Assembly: GCA_948144175.1 (NCBI GenBank)
Contig: CANXME010002100.1
Coordinates: 417,604 to 481,603, forward strand
Length of the DNA stretch: 64,000 nt
From: Closterium sp. NIES-65
Lineage: Eukaryota > Streptophyta > Zygnematophyceae > Desmidiales > Closteriaceae
Reading direction: 5' to 3'
Made by a program: the position numbers and the translations under genes. This document shows positions 18,448 through 29,879 of this stretch, piece by piece; the stretch's first letter is position 1; the number at the start of each line of letters is the position of its first letter. Below the pieces are notes generated by a model. The model had not been told where the DNA came from, ran no database searches, and saw only the letters and a program-made list of their open reading frames with translations.

Positions 18448-18946
18448 TTTCATTTTTTATAAGCGCCGGGTCTTATATAATGACATATATGAAATCTAGT
18501 TTTTTTTTACACTAAAGTGTTCATCTCGTCCTTGCGATTTGAATCGAATCGATATTGTAGAGGGCATTGAATTTGAATTTTGCGTGAATTGGCAATGGCT
18601 GATTCCCTACCAACACACACAGTCAGAATGAGTCAGATTGACTCCCTGCCAACACACACAGTCAGAATGAGTCAGATTGACCCCATGACAGCTCATTCTG
18701 ACTGGACGCGAAGGCATTGAGTCGTGCGAGGGGCAAGGGTTTCGAAATTCTGAATGTGGGGATGCAATATTGTGTTTCGTTTTAGCGTTTTCAGTAAAAA
18801 TATAAAAAATATTACAGAGGGTGGCGCTTATAATCCGTAAGCCTTCAGGGGTGCGCTTATAATCGAGGACCGGATATAAGCGCCCTCATCCTTTTATAAG
18901 CGCCGGCGCTTATCCGAGGCCTGCGCTTCTATCCGGGGGCTTACGG

Positions 18947-18963
18947 TAAATCCCCCCTTAACA
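18947..18963 (-). repeat. Gypsy 3' LTR, proximal end
   Basis: These 17 bases (TAAATCCCCCCTTAACA in plus orientation) complete the 3' LTR after the inserted TIR element. The integrase frame's TAG (18964-18966) touches the LTR boundary, and the purine tract GGGAGGGGGG lies immediately inside the element. Confidence 0.85.
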
Positions 18964-21524
18964 CTACCCCCCTCCCAAGGAGGCGACGTCCGCGGCGCCT
19001 GCAGACTGGAGGTACGCTTGGAGGCAAGCGTTGTCAGGAGACAGCGAGGACGAAGGAACCCAGCTGTCGTCGGCTGCGTCGTAACCACGCCAACGAACCA
19101 AGAAGGTGATGAAAGAGACACCCCCCTGCAGACGGCGCCGGTGCCTGAGGATGCGCTGGATCTGGTAGTCGGGCTCGTCGGTGTCAACAGCTAGCGGCAG
19201 TGGATTGCGATCACGGCCCGAGAAGGTGGCGTTGGGATCGGTGTAAGGTCGAAGAAGAGACACGTGGAATGACGGGTGCATGCGGAAATGAGCGGGAAGG
19301 CGGAGGCGGTATGCGACTGGACCAAGTGTGCGCTCAATGACGAATGGACCAATGAAGCGAGGGCGAAGCTTGCTGTCCTGTGGCAGTCGGAGGTTGCGGC
19401 TATCCAAGAGAACACGATCGCCGACTGCGAACGACACCTCACGACGACTTCGGTTGGTGGTGCGTGCCATGCGTGCATTTACGAGCTCAAGGTGCTTCCT
19501 CACGTGATCATGGATGAATGTAAGATGCTGGTGGAAGTTGTCCGCACGAGGGACTGTGGGTGTGAGATCGACACGAGTGGGGACATTGGGGTGCTGACCG
19601 TACAGTGCAAAGAACGGTGACATGCCTGTGGACGAGTGGTGCGTGTTGTTGTAGGCGAACTCGGCCATGCTCAGCTTCTTGTCCCATGCGGCTGCGTCGT
19701 GCATTGTGATGCTGCGAAGAATCTGCTCAAAGGTCTGGTTCACACGCTCGGTCTGTCCGTCTGTCTCTGGATGGTACGCAGACGACATGGCTAAGCGAGT
19801 CCCAAACAGTGCGAAAAGCTGCTTCCAGAACTTCGAAGTGAAACGAGGGTCGCGGTCTGAGATGATGGAATCTGGAACCCCGTGCAGTCGGACTACGTTA
19901 TCTACGAACAGCATCGCGGCTTCCTCTGATGTGACCTTGCCGTGCGTGGGGATGAAGTGCGCTGCTCGAGAAAACTTATCCACTACCATGAACATGGCGT
20001 CGTGACCCCTAACTGTGCGCAGTAAAGCCATGATGAAGTCCATCGTAACTACCTGCCAAGGGCGGTCGGGTGGTGGAATCGGCTGCAAAAGTCCTGCCTT
20101 GCGCTGGCGAGAGGACTTCGTACGCTGACACTTGTCTCACGAGCGAATGTAATCCTCTACGTCTACTGCAAGCCCTGGCCAGAAGTACATGCGACTAAGC
20201 GTCTTAGCCGTCTTATCTGCTCCGAAGTGCCCTGCACTAACTACGTCGTGCGCCTGTGAGAGAAGGAGCTGTCGAAGAGGGCGGTAGGCAGGTACCCAAA
20301 TCCGTGTGGTACCCTTCCTTATATAGACACTACCCTACACCTCTGCTCCTACGGGCGGCTGCGGTGTGAAGTCGGGATCTATTGTGTAACCGTGCTTGAA
20401 GAGTGCTGTGAGAAGTGGATGGCCGGCAGTAACTGCGAGACTAGCGAGCTGGCAACTAGGGCGAGTGAGCGGATCTGCAGGGTTGCGAACGCCTGGCTTG
20501 TACTCTATCCTGTAGTGAAAACTCCCCTCCATGAACTCCATCCATCTAGCCCGGCGACGACTCAGCTGCGGTTGTGACTTGAGAAAGCGAAGCAAGCAAT
20601 GGTCCGCGCGTATCACACTATCTGCCCCCTCTAGGTAGCACCTCCACACCTTATACGCATGGATGATCGCGAGCGCCTCCTTGTCGTGCATGGGATAGTT
20701 CGACTCCGCTCCCCTAAGCTTACGCGACTCGTACGTGATCGGCTGCAACCCGCGTCCCTGACCCTGAAGAAACACTGCTCCTATGGCCTGATCTGAAGAG
20801 TCGGTCACTACAACGTACGGGCAAGTGGGATCAGGGTACGACAGTGTCGGTGAAGACGTGAGCGACTGCTTCATCTGCTCGAACGCCTGCTGCTGCGCTG
20901 GACCCCAAACGTACTCTACGCCCTTCCGAAGAAGGTCGGTGAGTGAACTAGCGATCGATGCGTAACCCTGAACGAAACGACGATAATAATTGGCGAATTC
21001 GAGAAAGCTCTGCAACTCTTTGACTGAGGTCGGTGCTACCCAATCCTGTACTGCTGCGATCTTCTTCGGGTCGGTCCTAATGTCACTAGGGATACGACGT
21101 GTCCTAGGAACTCGACCTCGGGGAGAAAGAATTCGCACTTTGACTGCTTCGCGTACAGCTTCTCCCTTCGCAAGACCTCAAAGACCCTCTGCAAGTGTTG
21201 CACGTGCTCCTCTTTCAACTTGGAGAAGATCAGGATGTCGTCTAGGTAAACGACCACGAACGAACCTAGGAACTCTGAAAGGGCGGTGTTCATGAGCGTC
21301 TGAAACGTCGCTGGGGCGTTGGTCAAGCCGAACGGTAGAACTCTAAACTCGTACAACCCCTGCTTCGTACGAAACGCCGTCTTGTGCTGGTCCTTTGGAA
21401 TTACACGAATCTGATGGTAACCCGAACGAAGGTCGATCTTTTAGAAGACTCTAGCGCCCTGCACTGCATCGAGAAGATCCTCTACTCTCGGCACCGGGAA
21501 TCTATTCTTGACGGTGGCGGCGTT
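18964..21524 (-). pseudogene. Gypsy pol, 3' half: RT fingers/palm, RNase H, integrase, chromodomain
   Basis: Read on the minus strand from the copia-2 junction at 21524, it has RT with [18 protein letters not shown] and [10 protein letters not shown]; RNase H with TDSSDQAIGAVF and HDKEALAI; integrase with an HHCC finger, TMDFI, SDRDPRF and HPETDGQTERVN (D, D, E present); and a C-terminal chromodomain around YQIQRILRHR and FLVRWRGYDAADDSW, which places it among chromoviruses. Lesions: TAA in the RT (21441-21443), a frameshift near 21090-21130, a stop at 20335 ahead of the integrase finger, and TGA (20137-20139) where the last Cys pair of the finger starts. The longest open piece (18964-20088) is the integrase core plus chromodomain. 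The element cannot make functional Pol. Confidence 0.93.
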
Positions 21525-21649
21525 TGTCAGATTTATATGACATAGCTACTGTACGCTATAGTGGGGTAGCACATATGGGGTACAGCTTTCTAGGGTTTGT
21601 ACTTGTACCCAACTTTCCTTTAGTCATTCCATTCTCGTTCAGTTTCTCA
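21525..21649 (+). repeat. copia-2 5' LTR
   Basis: A 125-bp LTR starting TGTCAGATTTATATGACATA, with the shared core TATAGTGGGGTAGC, ATGGGGTACA, CTAGGGTTT and ACTTGTA, ending CTCA. Confidence 0.95.
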
Positions 21650-21699
21650 TGGTATTGAGCAGGTTCCCCTGTGGGAAGTGTTCCTAGGGCCCACCACCT

Positions 21700-22660
21700 T
21701 TTTCCTGCCCGGAGCGCGCTCTACACTGCCCGAGTCGCGCTCCCCTCTCACGGCCCCGTCGTGCCGCCCTTTCGACCCTGTCGCGCCGCCTTAGCGGCCG
21801 CGTCCCGCCGCGCTTGCGGCCCCGTCGCGTCGCCCTCGCGGCCCCTTCACGTCGCACCGCCCTAGCGGCCGCGTCGCGCCGCCCTCGCGGCCCCAATCCG
21901 CCGCCCTCGCGACTCCGTCGCATTGCACCGCCCTCGCGGCCACTTTCACGCCGCCCTCGCGGCCTCTTCAAGCCGCCCTCGCGACCCCCCCCCCCCCCCC
22001 CCCCCCCCCCCTCCTAGCCGCCCTAGCGGCCCCGTCGCCTACCCCTGCGGCCCCGGCGCCGCCCTTCCCTACCTCTGCTGGCCCCGTCGCCTACCCCTGC
22101 GGCCCCGGCGCCGCCCTTCCCTGCCTCGGCGCCGCCTCTGCTGGCCCCGTCGCCTACCCCTGCGGCCCCGGCGCCGCCCTTCCCTGCCTCGGCGCCGCCT
22201 CTGCTGGCCCCGCCGCCTACCCCTGCGGCCCCGGAGCTGCCCTTCCCGGCCCCGACGCCGCCTCTACTGGCCCCGACGCTGCTCCACCCGGCCCCGCCGC
22301 CGCTCCACCCGGCCCCGCCGCCGCTCCACCCGGCCCCGCCGCCGTCCCCACGCAGCCCCGCCGTCACCACCGAGCCGCCGGCGCTGCCGAGCTGCTGCCG
22401 AGCGGCCCGATCCGCCCGAGCCGCCGCGCCACCTGAGCCGCCCGAGCTGCTGGGTCGTCGAGCCGCCGAGCTGCAGTTGCTGCCGAGCCGCTGTACCACC
22501 AAGCCGCCCGAGCCGCCCGAGCCGCCGAGTCGCCAAGCCGCAGTTGCTGCCGAGCCGCCGTACCGCCGAGCCGCCCGAGCAGCCCGAGCCGCCAAGTTGC
22601 CGAGCCGCCGAGCCGCCCGAGCCGCCCTGTCCGGTAAGAGCAGCGCCTCTGTCACTGCAC
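21700..22660 (+). repeat. GC-rich leader of copia-2 with 27-C homopolymer
   Basis: Degenerate GCGGCCCCGTCGC-type units precede the gag start, with a run of 27 C at 21985-22011. Long open frames on both strands are compositional. Confidence 0.75.
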
Positions 22661-22701
22661 TGCCCTTACCCTACTGTTTGCGCTGCTAGCCTACTGCTGT
22701 C

Positions 22702-25700
22702 ATGGCTACCCCTAGTGTCCTCGCTTTTGACGCTGAGGGTCGGGCCATTGACTTTGACGTCTAGGTAGATGACCTGCAGCTTTTCCTACAGTGCGATAGG
22801 GCAGACGGTCTCTCCCTCTTTGACCTCACCTCTGGTGCCTCTCCTGCCCCTTCTGCTGATGCCGACGCCACTGTTCGCTCACAGTGGGCCAAATGCGATG
22901 CTGCTGCACGTCTTGCTGTGCGTCGCCACTTGCCTACCTCTGAGGGTGCGCACTTTAGCCAGTACAAGAGTGCTCAGACCTTGTACAACGATGTAGTTGC
23001 GCGCTACTCCTCCCCTGCCGCTGCTGCACTGAGCCGCCTCATGCTACCGTACCTCTTCCCTAACCTTGCTGCCTTTCCCACAGTCGCTGACCTCATTACG
23101 CACCTCCGCACTAGTGACACTCGCTACCGCGCTGAGCTTCCTGCTGAGTTCTGCGCCAAGAACCCCCCCCCCATGTACATCACCCTCTACTACATAGTCA
23201 CCCAGCTCCGTGAGTGGTACGCTGCACGGCAGCGGGGTTGGGGTACTAGTCCGTGCACCTACGTCCTACACACCGGCGACCGCGCGGGTGAGCAGTGCGG
23301 GGGTGCGCACTCCACCCAGCGCTGCTTTGGCTGCCTGACGGACGCTTGGCGTCACCAGTTCCCTGAGGCCACTGAGATCCCCCGCTGGGGCGAGCTGTCT
23401 AGGGCGGGAGTAGCTGTCTTTGACCTTGACTTTGATGCTATTCTTGCTGCCATGTATGTTGTGACTATTGGTGATGAGGGTGACTGTTACCGGTGTTTTC
23501 CGCCCAACCCGGGCATTGAGACTGCTGCTCTAGGTACTGGTGAGGCTGCTGCTCTAGGTGCTAGCGAGGCTGCTGCTCTAGGTGCTCGTGCGTCTGCTCC
23601 CTCAGGTGCTGGTGAGTCTGCTCTCTCAGGTACTGCGTCAGCTTCGGCCTCCCACACCTTCACCCTTGACTCGGGGGCTTCTCGCTCCTTCTTTCGAGAC
23701 CGCACCACACTCACGCCGCTTGGCCGGCCGGTTGCAGTCTCTCTGGCACACCCCTCTGGGGGTCCTGTCCTTGCTCACTTCTCCACTGTCCTCCCGTGTC
23801 CGACGGCCCCCTCTGGCACCTTCCCTGGTCTTTATCTCCCCTTGTTCTCTACAAACTTGGTGAGTGGTGCTTCCCTACAGGATGCGGGGGTTCACCAGTC
23901 CACTCCTGCGAGTCAGCGGGTGACCCACTGCACGGACGCTAGGAGAGGCCGACACCTGGCCACGTTTACACGTCGGTCGGGGTCGAGCCTGTACACACTG
24001 ACCACTGCGTCTCCTCCAGCCACTGCGTCTGGTCAGGTAGCTGCGTCGGGACAGGTGTTTGCTGCAGCATCCAGGTCTGGTCCTGAGTCTGCCCCCTGCT
24101 CGTGTCGCCTCCTGTCTCACGAGACTCTCCTCTGGCACCACCGCCTTGGTCACCCCTCCTTGCTTCGTCTCCGAGGCATGGCCTCCCGTGTCCTTGTCTC
24201 TGGTCTTATTCGGTCCCTCCCTCCCCTTCCACCGGGGCCTGGCCCTACCTGCGTCCCCTGTGTCAAGGGGCGGCAGCGGGCTGCCCCTCACTCCTCCAGG
24301 TTTCCTCCGACAGAGGCCCCGCTGCAGACGCTTCACATGGACGTGTGGGGCCCGGCTCGCGTCCGTGGACAGGGTCACGAGCGCTACTTCCTGCTGGTTG
24401 TTGACGACTACTCGCGTTACACCACAGTCTTCCCCTTGCGCAGCAAGGGTGATGTCACTGAGGTGCTGATCGATCGGATCCGCGCAGCTCGTCTCTAGCT
24501 CAGGCAGAGCTTCGGCTCGGACTTTCCTGTTCTGCGTCTGCACTCTGACAGAGGCGGAGAGTTCTCCTCTGGCCTTCTGCGAGCCTACTGTCGTGCACGA
24601 GGCATCCGCCAGACCTTCACGCTTCCGGACTCTCCACAGCAAAATGGGATTGCTGAGCGCCGCATTGGCATGGTCATGGACGTCGCTCGTACGTCCATGA
24701 TCCATGCGGCTGCCCCCCATTTTGTGTGGCCGATTGCGGTTCGGTACGCGGCGCATCAGATCAACCTTCACCCCAGGGTCTCCATGCCAGAGACCTCCAC
24801 AGCTTTTCTGTGGACGGGGAAGGTTGGCGATGCGTCTGCGTTCCGTGTCTGGGGATTTCGGGTGTTTGTCCGCGACTTGTCTGCGGACAAGCTGTCCCCT
24901 CGTGCTGCTCCTTGTGTCTTCCTTGGCTTCCCCCCTGACGCGCCTGGGTGGCAGTTCTACCACCCCACCTCTCGCCGTGTTCTGTCCTCCGAGGACGTCA
25001 CGTTTGACGAGTCGGTCCCCTACTACCGCCTCTTCCCCTACCGCACTCCGTCCCTCCCCCCGCCACCGCTCTTCCTTGTGCCAGGTCCCCCCCCGGTAGA
25101 CCCCCTCCCCCCTCAGGGTCCGTCCCCTTCAGGTGCGCCTAGGTAGAAGCAATCGAGCCTATCGAGGTTACTGGTGACTCTGGTGCTGCTGAGGGTGCTG
25201 AGCGTGGGGGTGCTGACTCTGGGGGTGCTGAGCGTGTGGGTGCTACGCCTGGGGGTGCTAAGCTTGAGGGTGCTACTACTGGGGGTGCTGAGCTTGGTGG
25301 TGTTGAGCCTGGGGGTGCTACCACTGAGGGTGCTGAGCCTGGAGGTGCTGAGCCTGGGGGTGCTGAGCCTCGGGGTGCTACACCAGGAGGTGCTCAGCTT
25401 GGGGGTGCGGAGCCTGAGGGAGCTGGGCCTGCTCGTGTGGCGTTTGGCGGTGCTGGGTCAAGAGGTTCTCCGGGTCCTTCGTCTCGGCGGGAGCCACTCT
25501 CTCCACAGGAGCTGCGCGAGTGGTTTGCCCGGCGCTGGAGGCGTGCTGCTGGAGCTGGAGGTTCTTCGGTTGCTGAGGGTGCTGGTGCTGCGGGTCCCGG
25601 AGGTTCTCGTACTGGGAGTACTGGAGCTGCTGGGCCTGTGGGTACGACTGGAGCTGGAGCTGCTGAGGGTGTTGGCGCTGAGGCTACTGCTGTCGGTCCT

Positions 25701-28594
25701 GGAGGCGCTGGGGGTGCTACAGGTGCTGCTGGACGTACTGGAGCTGGGGGTGCTGCTGGCGCTCGTGCTGCCGCTGGGGGTACTAGGGCTGTCCCTGCTG
25801 TGTCTGGAGTCGCCGCGCGGCCTCGGCCGTACTTCGTTCCGCTCCTTCAGCAGGTTCTTTGTCTCCCGCCTTCTATTGGTCCTCCTCCTCCCTTAGAGTG
25901 TCCACAGCCTGTCCCGTCACAGTTATAGTTACAGCCGGCCTCCCCAGTGCCTGCTCCTTCTCCCTACACTGGTCCTACTGGAGGTCTTGCTGAGCGTCGT
26001 GAGCCTGCGTCTCGCCCTGCGTTGCCTGTCTGTCCTGCTCGCACTAGTGGTCGTGCTTCGCGTCAGCGTCCTCCTCCTGTCCCTGGCACGCACCGGATGT
26101 CTCTACGTCCATCCACTGCTCCTCTGCGTACCCCTTTCCCTTCTCCTCCTGAGTCCTCTCTTCCTGCTCTTGCCGACCCGGAGTCGGACGCTCTTCATGC
26201 TGCCAGTCCTACTGTCACGCGTCTCCTGGCTACTGTTGTCACTGACCCTTCCTTTGAGTCCACTGCTGCGTCTGCCCTAGTTGTTGAGCTCGTCGACTTT
26301 GCTGCTCGCTGTCGTCTAGACTACACTACTAGTCTTGTCGCTGAGTCTGAGTCTGTCTGTCCTCCGTCCGTCGGGGGTGAGTGTGCCCTTGGCACGGACG
26401 TCCTTGAGGACAGGCAGGAGGAGTTCCAGTGTTTGGCTGCTGCTTCACCTCATCTCGTGTCCGTACTACTTACCCCTGAGGGAGACCCGGATGCACTTGA
26501 CATCCCGACTCCGCGCTCTTACGCGTAGGCGATAGAGGGTCCCTACTCCTTTCAGAGGCAGGCAGCTATGGACACAGAGATGGCTTCCTGGAAGTCCACA
26601 GGCACCTACGTTGACGAGGTTCCCCCGCCTGGGGCGAACATCGTCAGTGGCATGTGGATTTTCAGGGTGAAGCGGCCGCCGGGTTCTCCGCTTGTCTTCA
26701 AGGCGCGTTACGTGGCTCGTGGCTTCAGTCACCGGCAGGGAGTTGACTACTTTCAGACCTTCTCTCCCACCCCGAAGATAACCACTCTTCGGGTACTGCT
26801 GCACATAGTTGCTCACCGCGACTACGAGCTGCACTCTCTTGACTTCAGCACTGCTTTCTTGCAGGGCACCCTGCACGAGGAGATCTGGCTGAGTGTGCCC
26901 TTCGCACGGACGTCCTTAAGGACAGGCAGGAGGAGTTTTAGTGTTTGGCTGCTGCTTCACCTCATCTCGTGTCCGTACTGCTTACCCCTTAGGGAGACCC
27001 GGATGCAGTTGACATCCCGACTCCGCGCTCTTACGCGGAGGCGATAGAGGGTCCCTACTCCTTTCAGAGGCATGCAGCTATGGACACAGAGATGGCTTCC
27101 TGGAAGTCCACAGGCACCTACGTTGACGAGGTTCCCCCGCGTGGGGCGAACATCGTCAGTGGCATGTGGATTTTCAGGGTGAAGCGGCCGCCGAGTTCTC
27201 CGCCTGTCTTCAAAGCGCGTTACGTGGCTCGTGGCTTCAGTCAGCGGCAGGGAGTTGACTACTTTCAGACCTTCTCTCCCACCCCGAAGATGACCACTCT
27301 TCGGGTACTGCTGCACATAGCTGCTCACCGCGACTACGAGCTGCACTCTCTTGACTTCAGCACTGCTTTCTTGCAGGGCAGCCTGCACGAGGAGATCTGG
27401 CTGCATCGCCTACCTGACTTCACTGGGTCTATTCCTCTTGGCACCCATTAGAGCCTCCGGCGGCCAGTCTACGGTCTCTGCTAGGCTACCCGTGAGTGGC
27501 ACGACACACTGAGGACTACACTTGCGGCTCTTGGGTTTGCTCCTTCTACAGCCGACCCGTCGCTGTTTCTGCGCACCGACACCTCTTTGCCGCCGTTCTA
27601 CATCCTCGTGTACGTCGACGGCTTGGTCTTTGCCACAGCTGACACTGCTGGACTCGCCCACGTGAAGTCCGAGCTGCAGAAGAGACACACGTGCAAAGAC
27701 CTGGGTGAACTGCGCAGCTACCTTGGCTTGCATATCACCCGGAGCAGAGCACGGCGCACCATTACCCTGACTCAGTCACACATGGTGCAGCAGGTCCTTC
27801 AGCGCTTCGGCTTCACGTACTCCTCGCCTCAGGCCACTCCTCTGCCTACTCGCCACTCGCTCTCAGCTCTGCCTTTGGATGAGTCCGTAGAGTCGAGTAG
27901 CCCGTACACAGAGCTTGTTGGCTGCCTCATGTACCTGATGACCTGCACTCGACCTGACCTTGCATACCCTCTTAGCATTCTCGCACGCTATGTTGCTCCT
28001 GGGAGACACAGACCGGAGCACATGGCTGCAGCGAAGAGGGTGTTGCGCTACTTGTGCAGTACGTCGGGCATGGGGCTTGTGCTTGGAGGGCGGAGTCCAG
28101 TGGTCCTCACTGGGCACGCAGACGCTTCTTGGGCTGACGACCAGGCTACGCAGCGGTCGTCACAGGGTTACACCTTCAGCCTTGGTTGCGGCTCTGTTTC
28201 GTTGCGGGCTACCCGCTCGTCTTCTGTTCTCGGCTCCAGTTGTGAGGCTGAGATCTACGCCGGGGCCATGGCTGCACAGGAGCTTCGCTGGCTCACCTAC
28301 CTGCTGACTGACCTCGCAGAGCCGCCTCGTTCTCCTCCAGTGCTGTACGTAGACAACAAGGCCATGCTGGCCTTGTGTCGAGAGCAGAGACTGGAGCACA
28401 GAACGAAGCACATTGCTCTTCGCTACTTCCTTGCTCGTGAGCTACAGCAGCGTGGTTAGCTGCGCCTTGGGTACGTGGCCTCTGAGCCCAACACTGCTGA
28501 TATCTTGACCAAGGCACTTGCGCCTTGTGATCATCAGCACTTCCGTACTCAGCTGGGTCTTGTGCCTACCTTACCTCACTTGCTCACCCCTTGA
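22702..28594 (+). pseudogene. Gag-Pol pseudogene of copia-2
   Basis: Similarity to copia-1 runs the full length: start MATPSVLAFDAEG at 22702, Zn-like motif, protease LDSGAS, integrase WHHRLGHP, RT, RNase H HADASWADD. It is non-functional. TAG occurs at codon 21 (22762-22764), at 24496-24498, near 25141-25146, and at 25926-25928, 26526-26528, 27449-27451, 27482-27484 and 28457-28459. The YVDD motif reads YVDG (about 27610). The end of the capsid-like gag part and the whole poly-Gly tract are deleted (about 23205). About 512 bp around the RT start is tandemly duplicated (26380 and 26890). Several nonsense codons are CAG to TAG or TGG to TAG changes relative to copia-1 and copia-3. Confidence 0.95.
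26380..27410 (+). repeat. 512-bp tandem duplication within copia-2 pol
   Basis: The segment from GAGTGTGCCCTTGGCACGG (about 26378) through the first part of RT recurs 512 bp downstream (about 26890). For example, the same MDTEMASWKSTG codons are at 26568 and 27080. The copies differ at a few sites. Confidence 0.85.
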
Positions 28595-28815
28595 CCTTGT
28601 TTGTACTGTTGCATATATATATATATATATATATATACACCTGCTCTTGCTTGTCTAGCCTTATATATATATGTAATCCTGCATGTGAACTGGCCTTGTG
28701 GCCTTGAACTTGTGCTCGGAATGTGTGGTGACTTTGTGATCCACCCTGAGCTTGCTTTGCTTTGCTTGACTGGTCTTGTGACCCCTTGTTCTCCCCCACT
28801 TTGCCTATGGGGGTT
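28595..28815 (+). other. copia-2 3' untranslated segment
   Basis: A TA-dinucleotide microsatellite at 28613-28636 and a conserved stretch also found before the copia-1 and copia-3 3' LTRs (GACTGGTCTTGTGACCCC then TTCTCCCCCACTTTGCC) end in the purine tract ATGGGGGTT. No gene. Confidence 0.7.
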
Positions 28816-28940
28816 TGTCAGATTTATATGACATAACTACTGTAGGCTATAGTGGGGTAGCACATATGGGGTACATCTTTCTAGGGTTTGTACTTGTACC
28901 CAACTTTCCTTTAGTCATTCCATTCTCGTTCAGTTTCTCA
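28816..28940 (+). repeat. copia-2 3' LTR
   Basis: A 125-bp LTR, three substitutions from the 5' copy, followed by the gcgtt target duplication. Confidence 0.95.
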
Positions 28941-29860
28941 GCGTTCAGTGCGCGGTAATCTATGCACATCCGTAACCCTCCGTCTTTCTTAGGCACGAAC
29001 AGGATCGGTGCTGCCCAAGGCGATCTAGATGGTTGTATGAACCCCTGCGCGAGAAAGTGCCTAGCCTGCTGCGTCATCTCTTCTGTCTTAGCTGGACTAA
29101 ACCTCCACTGCGGCTTCGCTACTGGCCTGCTCCCCGGCTCCAACTCTATTCGATGGTCTACTGCTCGGCTGGGAGGTAACCCTGGGGGCAACTCGTCGGG
29201 GAAGACGTCTGCGAACTCTGCTAATAGTGCACTCACCTCAGCAGGAAGAGTCGCCTTCGCACCAACTGCTGCACTCCCTCCTTTCCCCTCCTCAGCTTCC
29301 ACCTCCTCAAGGAAAACCGCGAAGATCCGTGCCGGACACTTCAGTAACTGTCGCACACGAACAGCATTAATAATAGCTGTGGATGATGTGGCCCCATCGC
29401 TCCACTGTGGCAGCTCCCGGAAATCCCCGTCTACCTTGACGCTGCAGCTTCCCTGAGCCCAATTGAATTGAGTACTAACTGTTCGTAGACAATCCCTACC
29501 GAAGATGAAGTCGTAACCGTCCAGCGTCGCTGAGTCGAAGTCGCGCCTAACTGTGATCAGTCCTAATACTACGCGCAACTTGCGGATAACCGGTCCAATG
29601 TGAAGAGGCGTCCCATCTATCATGCGAGCATCCTTGAAGTTGACTGCGGAATCTGCTTCAAGATGGAGGCGGCTGACTAACGATGAAGACACGAACGAGT
29701 GGCTAGCTCCGCTATCTACGAGAATCTTAACAGGAACTCCGCGAAGCTTCCCTAGAAGCACGACTGGTTGGTCAATAGTGTCTACCTCGTTCTCCGTAGA
29801 TGACTGCTGCAAAGCCGTCTCCTCTATGTTGGTAGACGTGGCGGGTACGGGAACCTCCAC
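28941..29860 (-). pseudogene. Gypsy pol, 5' half: retropepsin and RT N-terminus
   Basis: The minus-strand frame from 29860 encodes a retropepsin-like domain (VKILVDSGASHSFVSS, then YDFIFGRDCL) and the start of RT (LPPGLPPSRAVDHRIELEPG, FIQPSRSPWAAPILFVPKKD, LRMCIDYRALN). It is cut by copia-2 at 28941 and continues at 21524. Sequence read beyond 28941 in the same frame belongs to the copia LTR. Confidence 0.92.
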
Positions 29861-29879
29861 ACCAGCTAGCGACCCGCTA

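Larger units (their letters stand above)
15921..18946. mobile_element. TA-flanked TIR element inside the gypsy LTR, non-autonomous, 3.0 kb
   Basis: Comparison with the uninterrupted LTR at 31018-31351 defines the insert exactly: the LTR reads GAACAGTAAATCCC, and here everything between two TA copies (15919-15920 and 18947-18948) is extra. Terminal inverted repeats are CCGTCAGCCCCCGGATAGAA on the left and CCGTAAGCCCCCGGATAGAA on the right (read inward). Subterminal GCGCTTATA motifs recur near both ends. No transposase is visible. The interior holds paired hairpin cassettes, a 50-bp array and a 37-bp palindromic array, so this looks like a composite, repeat-collecting mariner-type element. Confidence 0.82.
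21525..28940 (+). mobile_element. copia-2: decayed Ty1/copia element inside the gypsy RT
   Basis: LTRs of 125 bp (21525-21649 and 28816-28940) differ at three positions. The target duplication gcgtt is at 21520-21524 and 28941-28945. A primer site (TGGTATTGAGC) follows the 5' LTR at 21650. It is older than copia-1 and copia-3 by LTR divergence. Its insertion split the minus-strand gypsy pol. Confidence 0.96.

Noticed and set aside
20335-21138. Separate host gene for the 267-aa RNase H-like ORF
   Set aside because: It is continuous with the gypsy RT and integrase in order and orientation and lies between the element's LTRs.
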